Part shown: piece after piece, positions 53,059 to 62,917 of the stretch
Layout: every line of letters begins with the position of its first letter
Position numbering within the stretch: the first letter of the stretch is position 1
Assembly (NCBI RefSeq): GCF_000301035.1
Contig: NZ_JH932292.1
Coordinates: forward strand, 858,857 to 922,856
DNA length: 64,000 nt
Direction: 5' to 3'
Origin: Facklamia hominis CCUG 36813
Lineage (GTDB): Bacteria; Bacillota; Bacilli; Lactobacillales; Aerococcaceae
Translations under genes and position numbers: made by a program
Notes under the pieces: model-generated
Databases searched by the model: none
What the model saw: only the letters and a program-made list of their open reading frames with translations
Told to the model about the DNA's origin: nothing

Positions 53059-54048
53059 ATGAAAGAACGTATTTTTTCTGGGGTTCAACCTTCAGGAATT
53101 CCAACTCTGGGTAATTATATAGGCGCAATGAAATCTTTTGTAGATCTACAAGACCAATATGACGCCATTTACTGTGTTGTTAATCAACACGCCATTACCG
53201 TTAACCAAGATCCTGAAACACTTAGACAGCGGACCAAACAACTCGCTGCCTTATATCTTGCTATTGGTATTGATCCCCAAAAAGCTACCATTTTCGTCCA
53301 ATCGGATGTCCCTGCTCATACTAAAGCCTCTTGGTTAGTTACTTGTCTAACTGGTCTAGGCGAATTGGAACGAATGACTCAATTTAAAGATAAAGCTCAA
53401 AAACAACAATCTGTAGGGGCCGGTCTTTTATGCTACCCAGCCTTGATGGTCAGTGATATTATTCTCTACCAAGCCAAATATGTGCCCGTTGGAGATGACC
53501 AACGACAACACTTGGAATTAACCCGTAACTTCGTCGATCGTTTTAACAATCGTTTTGGTGAAAACTGCTTGGTGAAGCCTGAAGGGGTCTATCCAAAAGC
53601 AGGCAGTCGCGTAATGAGTCTACAAGACCCTTCCTCAAAAATGTCTAAATCAGACAGTAATCCTAAAGGCTATATCTCACTGCTAGATGATCCTAAACAA
53701 ATGATCAAAAAAATAAAATCAGCGGTGACTGATTCACTAGGTCAAGTAAAATATGACCCTGAAAACCAAGCAGGTCTGGCAAATCTGATGGCAATCTATT
53801 CAAGCTTAAGTGGTCAATCATTAGAGTCAATAGAAGCAAATTATCAAGGTAAAGGCTATGGACCTTTTAAACAGGATTTAGCTGATTTACTTGTAGCTAC
53901 TTTACAGCCAATCCAAGAACGTTACCAAGCCCTTATGACCTCTGACGAACTCTTTGATATCCTCTCTCAAGGAGCCATAAAAGCCAATGAATTAGCCAAT
54001 CAAACATTAGCAATCATGGAAGATAAAATGGGGATTGCTTACCGATAA
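53059..54048 (+). CDS. trpS: Tryptophanyl-tRNA synthetase
   Basis: A 329-residue class I synthetase. The HIGH-type motif is in PSGIPTLGNYIGAM, the KMSKS motif is SKMSKSDSNPKGYI, and the tryptophan-pocket GDDQRQHLELTRNF is present. The start has an AGAGGT ribosome site. It is monocistronic and divergent from spx. Confidence 0.97.
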   Translation: MKERIFSGVQPSGIPTLGNYIGAMKSFVDLQDQYDAIYCVVNQHAITVNQDPETLRQRTKQLAALYLAIGIDPQKATIFVQSDVPAHTKASWLVTCLTGLGELERMTQFKDKAQKQQSVGAGLLCYPALMVSDIILYQAKYVPVGDDQRQHLELTRNFVDRFNNRFGENCLVKPEGVYPKAGSRVMSLQDPSSKMSKSDSNPKGYISLLDDPKQMIKKIKSAVTDSLGQVKYDPENQAGLANLMAIYSSLSGQSLESIEANYQGKGYGPFKQDLADLLVATLQPIQERYQALMTSDELFDILSQGAIKANELANQTLAIMEDKMGIAYR

Positions 54049-54094
54049 TTTTTTAGTAAACCTCGAAATTTGGAAAATCAACTTAATCTCTAAA

Positions 54095-54136
54095 CAGAAA
54101 GGCCCTGTAGGATGAACTTCCTACAGGGCCTTTCTG
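54095..54136. terminator. trpS / perR terminator
   Basis: Perfect 18-bp stem around AGGCCCTGTAGGA and TCCTACAGGGCCT (54095-54112 with 54119-54136). It lies between two convergent genes and can serve both. Confidence 0.88.
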
Positions 54137-54177
54137 ATATAACTAATAGAGTATCTTCTTTGTCATACGCTACTTCA

Positions 54178-54618
54178 TTAGTTCTTCTTACAATGATTAC
54201 ATCGACCATAAAAAGTCACTTCAACATCACTTATATCATAGTCGCTCGCCTTATTAGCTGCTTGAACCATCTGATCTATTTCATTTAAATATAAATCTTC
54301 AACATGACCACAATCCTTACAAATAACATGTGCATGTCTTCCATGATTAAAATCATACAATTTTGTTTGCCCTTGAACATTTAATTCTAGAACATAACCC
54401 GCATTCACAAAGGTATTTAAATTATTATACACTGTCGCTAAGCTCATCCGATCAAACTGAGGCTTTAGTGACTCATAAATTTGTTCAGCGCTCGGATGAC
54501 TAGGATGCGTCATTAAATAAGCAAGGATAGCCCTTTTTTGGGGGGTAATTCTTTGATTAGAACTTCTTAAATCTTCTAGGATACGACTAACTCGTTCTTC
54601 GACAAGTTGATTGTTCAT
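54178..54618 (-). CDS. perR: Peroxide-responsive repressor PerR (Fur family)
   Basis: A 146-residue Fur-family repressor, started at the ATG at 54618. The regulatory metal ligands align one-for-one with B. subtilis PerR at a constant offset: His in HPSAE, Asp in LYDF, His-x-His in RHAH and, decisively, Asp in HVED where Fur proteins have Glu. Structural zinc cysteines are CKDC and CNHC. PerR binds Fe2+ or Mn2+ and loses DNA affinity when H2O2 oxidises the ligand histidines. Monocistronic. Confidence 0.92.
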   Translation of the reverse strand: MNNQLVEERVSRILEDLRSSNQRITPQKRAILAYLMTHPSHPSAEQIYESLKPQFDRMSLATVYNNLNTFVNAGYVLELNVQGQTKLYDFNHGRHAHVICKDCGHVEDLYLNEIDQMVQAANKASDYDISDVEVTFYGRCNHCKKN

Positions 54619-54720
54619 GCCCCAGTTCACCTCTTTCCGTTTTGATTATAGCACTAATCCCAAAAAAATTAAATACCTTTTAGGCTTTCCTAAACAAATA
54701 AATATCAGAGAAATAAAAAA

Positions 54721-54740
54721 ACGCACCTCAAAAGGTGCGT
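54721..54740 (-). terminator. Terminator of the glycine-cleavage cluster
   Basis: Stem ACGCACCT (54721-54728) with AGGTGCGT (54733-54740), followed on the minus strand by a long T-run. It lies just after gcvPB. Confidence 0.9.
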
Positions 54741-54749
54741 TGATCATTA

Positions 54750-56255
54750 CTACTCTTGTAATCCTTCAGGATTTGATTCATGATCTTCAAAACGATATTT
54801 TAAGACTGGCTTACGTGAAGCTCCTGCTTCATCAAGTCGACGAACAGGTGTATTATGAGGCGCTTCTTGAACCAATTCAGGTGTTTCTTCAGCTTCCTTA
54901 GCAATCTTCGTAAATACATCAATTACAAAGTCTAAATCACGCTTAGATTCAGTTTCAGTTGGTTCAACCATTAAACATTCGTGAACAATTAATGGGAAGT
55001 AAGTCGTTGGTGCGTGGACACCATAATCTAATAGACGCTTACCAACATCTTTAGCATTCACATTGTAGTCTTTCTTTTGACGAGTTAAATCGAAGACAAA
55101 GTCATTCTTGTTGAATTTATCATATTTGTCAAATGGGCAATCATACAAGTGGTTCAAGCTAGCTCTTAAGTAGTTTGCATTAAGAACTGCATCTTCTGAA
55201 GCACGACGCAATCCTTCTGCACCCATTGCACGGATATAAGTATAAGCACGTACATTGACACCAAAGTTACCGAAGAAGCCTTTCACACGACCATAAGATT
55301 GTTCTGGAGTAGCAAATTCGTATTTATCCCCATTTTTAACCACGTTTGGTCCAGGGATAAATGGAGCCAATTTTTCGTTAACACCAATTGGTCCAGAACC
55401 AGGTCCACCACCACCGTGAGGGCCAGTAAAGGTCTTATGTAGATTCAAGTGGCAAGCATCAAATCCCATAGCTCCAGGAGAGGTGATCCCCATAATGGCA
55501 TTTAAGTTAGCACCGTCATAGTAAGCTAGTCCCCCAGCTTCATGAACAATGTCTACAATTTCTTTTGCATCTTTTTCGAACAATCCGGCTGTCGATGGGT
55601 TTGTAATCATGATACCCGCTGTATCAGGACCTACAGCTGCACGAACAGCTTCCACATCAATGATACCTTCCGGTGTAGAGGGTAACTCTACCGTTTCAAA
55701 TCCAGCAACAATCGCTGTAGCAGGGTTTGTTCCGTGAGCAGAGTCAGGAATTAAAATAACACGACGTTGGTCTAATTCACCCTTAGCACGGAAGTAAGCT
55801 TTGAAAGTAAAGATTGCAGCTAACTCACCTTGTGCCCCTGCAGCAGGTTGTAAAGTTACAGCATCAAATTGTGTAATTTCCTTCAATGATTCTTGCAATT
55901 CATACATTAATTGCAAAGCACCTTGTGCAGTTTCTGGAGCTTGAGCTGGGTGAATATTAGCAAATCCATCCAAAGCAGCCATGTTTTCGTTAATTTTTGG
56001 ATTGTATTTCATCGTACATGATCCCAATGGATATGGACCTGATTCAACCCCAAAGTTACGGTTAGATAATGCCGTATAGTGACGAACAATTTGAAGTTCA
56101 GAAACTTCTGGCAAACGAGCAGGCTCTTTACGACTATATTCACCTAACTCTGCACCAAGATCATAATTTTCAACATCAGATTTTGGTAAATCATAGCCTG
56201 TATGACCTTTTTGAGAAATTTCAAAAATTAATTTATCATAATTTTGTAAATTCAT
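54750..56255 (-). CDS. gcvPB: Glycine dehydrogenase (decarboxylating) subunit 2
   Basis: The PLP-carrying subunit of a split P-protein. The Schiff-base lysine is K274 in [21 protein letters not shown]. With GcvPA it decarboxylates glycine and hands the aminomethyl group to lipoyl-GcvH. At 501 residues it is of normal length. The ATG overlaps the gcvPA stop (TAATG), so the two subunits are translationally coupled. It is the last gene of the cluster. Confidence 0.97.
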   Translation of the reverse strand: MNLQNYDKLIFEISQKGHTGYDLPKSDVENYDLGAELGEYSRKEPARLPEVSELQIVRHYTALSNRNFGVESGPYPLGSCTMKYNPKINENMAALDGFANIHPAQAPETAQGALQLMYELQESLKEITQFDAVTLQPAAGAQGELAAIFTFKAYFRAKGELDQRRVILIPDSAHGTNPATAIVAGFETVELPSTPEGIIDVEAVRAAVGPDTAGIMITNPSTAGLFEKDAKEIVDIVHEAGGLAYYDGANLNAIMGITSPGAMGFDACHLNLHKTFTGPHGGGGPGSGPIGVNEKLAPFIPGPNVVKNGDKYEFATPEQSYGRVKGFFGNFGVNVRAYTYIRAMGAEGLRRASEDAVLNANYLRASLNHLYDCPFDKYDKFNKNDFVFDLTRQKKDYNVNAKDVGKRLLDYGVHAPTTYFPLIVHECLMVEPTETESKRDLDFVIDVFTKIAKEAEETPELVQEAPHNTPVRRLDEAGASRKPVLKYRFEDHESNPEGLQE

Positions 56256-57604
56256 TATTTAGCCACCTCCACTAAGGCTTTAACAAACTCATCAATTTCA
56301 GACTTGCTGCGTTTTTCAGTGGCACATAATAAGTAAGCATGGTCTACTCCCATTGCTTTCGATGCATCAAATCCACCCATAAAGCCTTTTTCTAATAAGT
56401 CTTTATTTACTTGAGCAATATCTTTTGATAATTTGATGGTAAATTCATTAAAGAATGGTTTCTTATTCAACAATTCAAAACCATTGTCTTTCAATTGTTT
56501 TGCTAAATAATGTGCATTATTAATATTAGCTTGTGCTAACTCTTGAACGCCTTCTTTACCATAAGCAGTCATCGCAATCGCAGAAGCTAAAGCAAACAAC
56601 GCTTGGTTAGATGAATAGTTTGAAGTAGCTTTTTCACGGCGGATGTGTTGTTCACGAGTTGATAAGGTCATTACGAAACCACGTTTGCCTTCAGCATCTA
56701 CCGTTTCACCAACAATCCGAGAAGGAACCTTACGCATTAATTTATCTGTTACAGCAAAGTAACCACAGTGAGGTCCACCAAATGACATTGGGATACCAAA
56801 TGGTTGCACATCGCCGACTACAATATCCGCACCGAATTTACCAGGTGCTTCTAATTTACCTAAGGCTAATGGATTAGCAGAAACAATAAGTAAAGTCTTG
56901 CTACCTTCAAGTAAAGCCTTGATCGCTTTAAGATCTTCAATGGATCCGAAGAAATTAGGATATTGAACAACCACTGCAGCAACATCTTTGTCTAGTTTAG
57001 CCTTTAAATCTTCTAAATCAGTCACTTCATTATCTAAAGCAACTTCATCCACGCTATAACCCTTACCGAAACCATAAGTTTGAACAGTCTCGATCGCTTG
57101 TGGGTGTAATGCTTTAGATACTAAAACGCGACTTGATTTTTTAACATGACCAAAAGCAAGGTTAGTTGCTTCTGCTACAGCGTTGTAGCCATCATAAAGA
57201 CCACAGTTAGCTAAGTCCATTCCGGTTAACTCACTAATCATTGTTTGCCATTCAAACAAGGCTTGAAGTTCCCCTTGAGAAACTTCAGGTTGATAAGGCA
57301 CATAAGCTGTCAAGAATTCTTGACGCATAATAATATGGTTAACAATAGATGGAACGTGGTGATCATAGACACCTGCTCCTAAGAAATAAGGAACTTGGCT
57401 TGCAGTCGTATTCTTAGCAGCCATTTTCCCTAATTCTTTAACAATCTCCATTTCAGAAAGAGGTTCAGGTAAGTTCATCTTGCCTTCACGAAGCACATTT
57501 TTTGGAATATCGCTGAAGATATCCATAATGTCTTTAACGCCAATCTTATCTAACATTGCTTGGCGGTCTTGGTCAGTATTTGGTAAATATCTAAAATTCG
57601 CCAT
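56255..57604 (-). CDS. gcvPA: Glycine dehydrogenase (decarboxylating) subunit 1
   Basis: A 449-residue subunit 1 of the split glycine decarboxylase. It begins [18 protein letters not shown] and carries [18 protein letters not shown] and [21 protein letters not shown]; it lacks the PLP lysine, as expected. It pairs with GcvPB. It is separated from gcvH by about 100 bases that contain a strong hairpin (57660-57689). Confidence 0.97.
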   Translation of the reverse strand: MANFRYLPNTDQDRQAMLDKIGVKDIMDIFSDIPKNVLREGKMNLPEPLSEMEIVKELGKMAAKNTTASQVPYFLGAGVYDHHVPSIVNHIIMRQEFLTAYVPYQPEVSQGELQALFEWQTMISELTGMDLANCGLYDGYNAVAEATNLAFGHVKKSSRVLVSKALHPQAIETVQTYGFGKGYSVDEVALDNEVTDLEDLKAKLDKDVAAVVVQYPNFFGSIEDLKAIKALLEGSKTLLIVSANPLALGKLEAPGKFGADIVVGDVQPFGIPMSFGGPHCGYFAVTDKLMRKVPSRIVGETVDAEGKRGFVMTLSTREQHIRREKATSNYSSNQALFALASAIAMTAYGKEGVQELAQANINNAHYLAKQLKDNGFELLNKKPFFNEFTIKLSKDIAQVNKDLLEKGFMGGFDASKAMGVDHAYLLCATEKRSKSEIDEFVKALVEVAK

Positions 57605-57659
57605 AATTTGCTCCTTTTTGATTATATTCTCTTGAAATCGATCTCAAAATTCAGCTAAA

Positions 57660-57689
57660 GATAAGAGTGACTAGAAAGTCACTCTTATC
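57660..57689 (-). repeat. Hairpin between gcvH and gcvPA
   Basis: Perfect 13-bp stem GATAAGAGTGACT (57660-57672) with AGTCACTCTTATC (57677-57689) and an AGAA loop. The following minus-strand sequence has only three T, so it is a poor terminator but a good candidate for partial termination or a processing and stability element. Confidence 0.8.
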
Positions 57690-57706
57690 AATAACTTATC
57701 TGAAAA

Positions 57707-58066
57707 TTATTCAGCAGGTTCTTCAGCTAATAAAGCAGAAGTGTCAATATCTTCGCTAGTTTCGATTTCAAAGAACCAACCTTTACCGCGTGGGTCTTCG
57801 TTTACAAGTTCAGGTGCATCTTCTAATTCTTCATTGATTGCAACGATCTTTCCACCAAATGGAAGTGCAACTTCAGATACAGATTTTACAGATTCAACTG
57901 TAGCGATTTCTTCGTCTGCATCGAATTCATCGTCAACTTCTGGTAATTCAACGTGAACTACGTCACCTAATTGTTCTGCAGCAAAAGCAGTTAAACCAAC
58001 GCGAGCTTTGTTAGCTGCTAATACTTCGATATAATCGTGTTCTTCTGTGAAAAATACTTCTGACAT
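57707..58066 (-). CDS. gcvH: Glycine cleavage system H protein
   Basis: A 119-residue lipoyl carrier. The lipoylated lysine is K61 in TVESVKSVSEV. It shuttles the aminomethyl group from the P-protein to GcvT and must be reoxidised by lipoamide dehydrogenase, which is not encoded here. The protein is very acidic, with a C-terminal acidic tail. No lipoate ligase gene is adjacent. Confidence 0.97.
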   Translation of the reverse strand: MSEVFFTEEHDYIEVLAANKARVGLTAFAAEQLGDVVHVELPEVDDEFDADEEIATVESVKSVSEVALPFGGKIVAINEELEDAPELVNEDPRGKGWFFEIETSEDIDTSALLAEEPAE

Positions 58067-58144
58067 TCTAAAAATCCCCTTTTCAAATTATTCTATAAGT
58101 TAATTCTAACAAATTTCTTGAGTAAATGAAAGTCTTTACAGAAT

Positions 58145-59287
58145 TTATTTTGATTCGCTTAGCCAATCTTTCTTAGTTAGCTCTGCTTCAACCTCTTTAC
58201 CACGAACTTCAATCACTACTTTATCGCCCACTTTATATGTTGCGTTTACACGAACAAATCCTAGAGGGTATCCTAACGTTGGTGATTTAGTTCCAGAAGT
58301 AACAACACCGATCACTTCGCCATCTGTATTACGAACTTCCATACCGTGGCGAGCAATTTGTTTGCCATCAATCTTGAATCCACGTGAAGCTTCTTTGTCA
58401 GCTGTTTCTTGAGCACGGTATTTAGCAATTGCTTCTTTACCAATATAGTCTGCTTCTTTAGCTTTTGGAACAGCAAAAGCAATTCCTCCAGCAATTGGGT
58501 TCACTGACTCATCAAAGTCGTTACCATATAATGGCAATCCAGCTTCTAAACGTAAAGTATCGCGAGCACCCAATGCACATTCAACAACGCCTAGATCTTG
58601 ACCTTCTTTAACAAGTTGTTTCCAGATATCTACCATGTGTTCAGCTGGGATGTATAATTCGAATCCTGCTTCCCCAGTATAGCCTGTACGAGAAATTTGT
58701 ACACGTTCATGGCCGCCTACTTTTTGATCTGCTTTATAGGCATAATATTCGATTTCTGAAAGGTTAGTATCGGTTAAACGAGATAACAATTCTTCAGCAT
58801 TAGGTCCTTGAACAGCGATTAATCCCCAGTCATAAGTTTCATCCGTGATTTCTACTTGACCGTCTTGGTTATGATCATTCATCCATTTAACAATCTTTTC
58901 GCGGTTAGATCCGTTAGGAGTTGCCACAAATTCATCGTCATTCTTGCGGTAATAGATCATATCATCTAACATACCGCCATCTTCTTTACATACAGCTGTA
59001 TATTGAGCTTTTCCATTGTAAGTTGCCTTATGAACATCATTAGTAATTAAACCATTCCACCAGTCATAAGCGTTCATCTTACCAGATTTAACACGAACTT
59101 CACCCATATGGGAAGCATCAAATAGACCAACAGCTTCACGAACTGCTTTATGTTCATCAGCGATCTTAGTGATTTGGATAGGCAATCCCCATCCACCAAA
59201 GTCTGTGATTTTGCATCCTTTTTCAATGTAATAGTCATACATTGGGGTTTTCTTTAATCCATCTTCCGTTAATTGTACTTGTGTCAT
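58145..59287 (-). CDS. gcvT: Aminomethyltransferase (glycine cleavage T protein)
   Basis: A 380-residue T protein that transfers the one-carbon unit from aminomethyl-GcvH to THF, giving 5,10-methylene-THF and ammonia. Markers are DFGGWGLPIQI near the N-terminus, GLFDASHMGEV with the catalytic region, RTGYTGEAGFELYIP and the folate-binding GARDTLRLEAGLPLYG. It stands between the cyclodeaminase-type gene and gcvH. Confidence 0.97.
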   Translation of the reverse strand: MTQVQLTEDGLKKTPMYDYYIEKGCKITDFGGWGLPIQITKIADEHKAVREAVGLFDASHMGEVRVKSGKMNAYDWWNGLITNDVHKATYNGKAQYTAVCKEDGGMLDDMIYYRKNDDEFVATPNGSNREKIVKWMNDHNQDGQVEITDETYDWGLIAVQGPNAEELLSRLTDTNLSEIEYYAYKADQKVGGHERVQISRTGYTGEAGFELYIPAEHMVDIWKQLVKEGQDLGVVECALGARDTLRLEAGLPLYGNDFDESVNPIAGGIAFAVPKAKEADYIGKEAIAKYRAQETADKEASRGFKIDGKQIARHGMEVRNTDGEVIGVVTSGTKSPTLGYPLGFVRVNATYKVGDKVVIEVRGKEVEAELTKKDWLSESK

Positions 59288-59305
59288 AAAAAATGCTCCT
59301 ATTCT

Positions 59306-59929
59306 TTATTTTAAAACGTCTTTAACTTGATCATAATAGCGATCAATTTGATCGGATAAAGCGGGTATCTTTTCATCAGCCAAAGCAATATACTCTGCCT
59401 TAATGGCTTCATCTGTAATTGAGCTACCATTTATATAGAGATTCAGCCGTGAAGAATGAAGGGCCGACCGTAACAACTGTAAGCCTACGCCCACATCTGA
59501 GATAATCATCTTTTTAATCAAAGGTAAAATGGCGTCAAAATCTTTCAGAACCTTTTCAGTTTCTTTGATTAAATCTAGTGGAGGCTGCGAAGCAATGATT
59601 AATCCCTCTTGAATGGCTGCTTGTCTAGCTTCCTTTTCACTATCTGTTTCACGAGGCATACCATAAGCTCTCGAAAGGGGTTCGAATTCACTCGCATCAC
59701 GATCAATGATTTCTAAAAACTTCAATTTGATCGATTCAAACTCTTCAATTCGATCCAACAAATATTGATGCTCTGCTTCAGACATTTTCTTAGTTTTAGA
59801 AAAGATCATGGCCATTAAAATAGCGCCGATCCCCATTGAAGCTGAAACACCAGCAGCTGCCCCACCACCTGGTGTTGGTTGATCAGAGGCAAGTTGGTTA
59901 ACAAATTCTGTAATCTTTAATTCTTTCAT
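59306..59929 (-). CDS. Cyclodeaminase/cyclohydrolase family protein (FchA type)
   Basis: A 207-residue member of the FTCD C-terminal/FchA family. It opens with ITEFVNQLASDQPTPGGGAAAGVSASMGIG and is helical throughout, with normal stand-alone length. Family members convert 5,10-methenyl-THF to 10-formyl-THF (FchA) or deaminate formimino-THF. With folD and fhs beside it and no formiminotransferase gene, the cyclohydrolase role is the better guess. The ribosome site is weak. Confidence 0.85.
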   Translation of the reverse strand: MKELKITEFVNQLASDQPTPGGGAAAGVSASMGIGAILMAMIFSKTKKMSEAEHQYLLDRIEEFESIKLKFLEIIDRDASEFEPLSRAYGMPRETDSEKEARQAAIQEGLIIASQPPLDLIKETEKVLKDFDAILPLIKKMIISDVGVGLQLLRSALHSSRLNLYINGSSITDEAIKAEYIALADEKIPALSDQIDRYYDQVKDVLK

Positions 59930-59940
59930 GGTTTCAACCC

Positions 59941-60795
59941 TTAATCAACGTGATTTAATAACTTAGCACCCTTGACAACTTGAGAAGCTAAGACTGCTGT
60001 CGTTACAGAACCAACGCCTCCTGGTACAGGTGTAATTGCAGAAGCTTTTGGTTCCACTTCTTCAAAACGTACATCTCCTGTTGCCTTTCCGTCTTTAAAG
60101 CCATAGCCCACATCAATGACAGTGGCACCTTCTTTGATGTAATTTGCACCAACAAGTCCCAATGCACCTGTGGCAGAAACTAGAATATCTGCTAATGTAG
60201 AGTGGATCGTATTATCTTTAGTATAGACATGAGTATTTGAAACCGTCGCATTACGGTTAGATAACATGATTGCGAGTGGTTTACCTACTACTGGCGAAGA
60301 CCCAACTACACAAACTTCTGCACCTTCTAATTCATAATCATAATAATCTAAGATTTCGATACAAGCCTGTGCAGTGGAAGGAGCCATTGCGGTTGGATCG
60401 TTATTAACCAATTTACCAAGGTTAACTGGATTCAAAGCGTCCACATCTTTGAATGGGTGCAAACGTTCAGCAACATCCGCACGTTCGATACCTTCTGGGA
60501 ATGGTTGCATAATAATAACACCGGAGACCGATTTATCTTCATTTAACTCATCGATAATTTTAAGAACATCTTCGGTTGTCTTAGCACCTAATTCTGTCCG
60601 TGCTTCTGCTTCGATACCACATTTTTCCATCACCTTTAAGGCATTTTTTTCATACGCCATGGAAGATGGATTTTCATCAACACGTAAGACAACTAGCTTA
60701 GGAACAATCCCTTTCTCGCGTAATGCTTCAGCTTCCTTTTTGGTCTTTTCACGTAAAAATTTACCTACTTCTTTACCATCTAAAATTTTTGCCAT
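59941..60795 (-). CDS. folD: Methylene-THF dehydrogenase / methenyl-THF cyclohydrolase
   Basis: A 284-residue FolD that interconverts methylene-, methenyl- and 10-formyl-THF. Signatures are the catalytic YxxxK (MAYEKNALKV), GVIIMQPFPE, the NADP-binding VVGSSPVVGKPLAIMLSNRNATV and TPVPGGVGSVT. It follows fhs, but a terminator hairpin lies between them. It links the glycine cleavage product to Fhs. Confidence 0.97.
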   Translation of the reverse strand: MAKILDGKEVGKFLREKTKKEAEALREKGIVPKLVVLRVDENPSSMAYEKNALKVMEKCGIEAEARTELGAKTTEDVLKIIDELNEDKSVSGVIIMQPFPEGIERADVAERLHPFKDVDALNPVNLGKLVNNDPTAMAPSTAQACIEILDYYDYELEGAEVCVVGSSPVVGKPLAIMLSNRNATVSNTHVYTKDNTIHSTLADILVSATGALGLVGANYIKEGATVIDVGYGFKDGKATGDVRFEEVEPKASAITPVPGGVGSVTTAVLASQVVKGAKLLNHVD

Positions 60796-60821
60796 AATTG
60801 CCTCCTTTTTTATTTAAAAAA

Positions 60822-60850
60822 ACCGAACGAGCCATGTATACTCGCCCGGT
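60822..60850 (-). terminator. Intercistronic terminator between fhs and folD
   Basis: Stem ACCGGGCGAG with CTCGTTCGGT on the minus strand (60822-60850, two G-U pairs), followed by seven T and then, within about 15 bases, the folD ribosome site. It would end or attenuate transcription from fhs into folD and the gcv genes. Confidence 0.8.
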
Positions 60851-60889
60851 TTTATGCTTTCAATCGGTTAACAATTAACTAATAAAAGA

Positions 60890-62563
60890 CTAGAACAAAC
60901 CGGTAATGTTACCTTTATCATCCACATCAATACGGTTTGAAGCAGGTTCTTTTGGTAAACCTGGCATCTTCATAATGTCACCTGTTAAAGCAACAATGAA
61001 GCCTGCACCGGCGGATACTGTTAAATCACGAATGGTAATTGAGAAGTCTTCTGGTGCACCTAGTGCTGTTTGATCATCTGAGAAGGAGTATTGTGTCTTA
61101 GCCATACAAATTGGTAAGTTTCCAAATCCTTGTTCAGTAAATTGTTTGATCTTCTTCTTAGCTGCTGGTGTGAATTCTACCCCTTTACCACGATAAATCT
61201 TAGTAACCAATGCTTCGATTTTTTCTTCGATGCTTGCATTCACATCATAAGCATACTTGAAGTTGCTTTCTTTATCCGCAGCTTCAACCACTGCTTCAGC
61301 TAATTCTTTCGCACCTTCACCACCATTAGCAAAGTGATCAGCTAGAACCACTTTCACGCCAACTTTTTCACATTCTTCTTCAAGAGCCTTAACTTCAGCT
61401 TCTGTGTCAGTTGGGAATTTATTAATTGCCACTACTGCAGGTAATCCAAAGACATTTTGAATATTATCAATGTGGCGTAATAAGTTAGGCATACCTTTAC
61501 GAAGCGCTTCAACATTTTCACCATTGCCTAAGTCTTTCTTAGCCACACCACCATGCATCTTAAGTGCACGAATTGTTGCAACAATCACAACTGCGTTAGG
61601 TTTGATTTCTGCTTGACGGCAAACAATATCTAAGAACTTCTCAGCTCCTAAGTCCGCTCCGAATCCACCTTCTGTGATCGTATAATCAGCATAATTCATT
61701 GCTAATTTTGTAGCGATGATTGAATTACATCCGTGAGCAATGTTCGCGAATGGTCCACCGTGTACAAAGGCTGGTGTTCCTTCCAAGGTTTGAACAACAT
61801 TAGGTTTGATAGCATCTTTAAGAAGAGCTGTCGTTGCACCTGCCGCTTTAATATCATTAACAGTTACAGGTGAATTGTCTTTACGTGTATATGCAACAAT
61901 CATCTTACCTAATTTTTCTTTTAAATCTGCTAGGGAATTAGATAAGCAGAAAGCAGCCATAACTTCAGAAGCTACTGTAATATCAAATCCATCTTCACGA
62001 GGCACGCCATCGGCACGACGTCCTAAACCATCGACTACATTACGTAGTTGACGGTCATTCATGTCAACTACACGTCTCCAAACGACACGGTTAACATCGA
62101 TGTCCAAAGCATTACCATGGTGAATATGGTTATCTAACAAAGCAGCAATTAAGTTAGTAGCCGCACTAATTGCATGGAAGTCACCAGTAAAGTGAAGGTT
62201 GATATCTTCCATTGGAACTACTTGAGCGTAGCCCCCACCAGCTGCTCCACCCTTGATTCCAAATACAGGGCCTAAAGATGGTTCACGCAAAGCAACTGCA
62301 ACTTTTTTACCAATTTTAGATAAACCATCGGCTAAACCAATTGATGTAGTTGTTTTACCTTCACCAGCAGGTGTTGGTGTAATTGCTGTTACAAGAATTA
62401 ACTTACCTAAATTCTTGTGATCCATATCTAACTTGGTAAAGTCTAACTTAGCTTTATTGGTACCATAAGGTTCCAAAATATCGCTTGGGATATCTAATTT
62501 TGCAACAATATCTTGGATAGGTTGCAAAGTGGCTTCTTGAGCGATTTCAATATCTGTCTTCAT
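60890..62563 (-). CDS. fhs: Formate-tetrahydrofolate ligase
   Basis: A 557-residue Fhs, starting at the ATG at 62563 after GGGGG. It joins formate to THF with ATP, or in reverse releases formate and makes ATP from 10-formyl-THF. The P-loop [16 protein letters not shown] is near residue 60, [23 protein letters not shown] follows, and [13 protein letters not shown] and GGVAKKDLG are intact. It is the first gene of the one-carbon/glycine cluster. Confidence 0.98.
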   Translation of the reverse strand: MKTDIEIAQEATLQPIQDIVAKLDIPSDILEPYGTNKAKLDFTKLDMDHKNLGKLILVTAITPTPAGEGKTTTSIGLADGLSKIGKKVAVALREPSLGPVFGIKGGAAGGGYAQVVPMEDINLHFTGDFHAISAATNLIAALLDNHIHHGNALDIDVNRVVWRRVVDMNDRQLRNVVDGLGRRADGVPREDGFDITVASEVMAAFCLSNSLADLKEKLGKMIVAYTRKDNSPVTVNDIKAAGATTALLKDAIKPNVVQTLEGTPAFVHGGPFANIAHGCNSIIATKLAMNYADYTITEGGFGADLGAEKFLDIVCRQAEIKPNAVVIVATIRALKMHGGVAKKDLGNGENVEALRKGMPNLLRHIDNIQNVFGLPAVVAINKFPTDTEAEVKALEEECEKVGVKVVLADHFANGGEGAKELAEAVVEAADKESNFKYAYDVNASIEEKIEALVTKIYRGKGVEFTPAAKKKIKQFTEQGFGNLPICMAKTQYSFSDDQTALGAPEDFSITIRDLTVSAGAGFIVALTGDIMKMPGLPKEPASNRIDVDDKGNITGLF

Positions 62564-62872
62564 TAAATCTATTTCCCCCTTTAGATAAATCACATAGATT
62601 ACCTATGCATCTCTATCATATCATAAATTTTAAAAAAGGGGTTTAATTTATATCATTTTTTTAAAATAAACCCTGGCATTTATTAGAATTCCTTCACAAA
62701 CCACGTTTTCAACTGAAATAGTTTTCTTTCAATCTTGAAAACAATGCCTTATCAAAGAGATTGAATTTTTTTCACAAAGTTTTTCAAGCTGTTTTAATAT
62801 AAATACATTTTTCTTTTAAACAAAAAAAGACTTAACTATCACTCAAATAATTATCAAGATTGGTAAAATACT
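62564..62872 (-). promoter_or_regulatory. fhs upstream region
   Basis: A/T-rich region of about 300 bases without a gene. A minus-strand -10 TATGAT is at 62615-62620, about 50 bases before fhs. The -35 position is poor but overlaps one arm of an inverted repeat, GGGTTTA (62639-62645) with TAAACCC (62667-62673). No glycine or THF riboswitch core is visible. Confidence 0.45.
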
Positions 62873-62900
62873 TTGACTAACAGTATGCTTAACTTATAAT
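62873..62900 (+). promoter_or_regulatory. Promoter of the chromate-type transporter pair
   Basis: -35 TTGACT (62873-62878), 16-base spacer, -10 TATAAT (62895-62900), 18 bases before the first start codon. Confidence 0.7.
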
Positions 62901-62917
62901 AACTAAGAGGTGTCATT

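Noticed and set aside
60374-60817. 147-codon plus-strand open frame
   Set aside because: Antisense to folD, whose protein is unmistakable; serine-rich shadow translation.
62564-62917. Glycine riboswitch ahead of fhs or near the gcv genes
   Set aside because: No GGAGAG/ACCGAAGG-type core or tandem aptamer layout on either strand here or in the cluster gaps.
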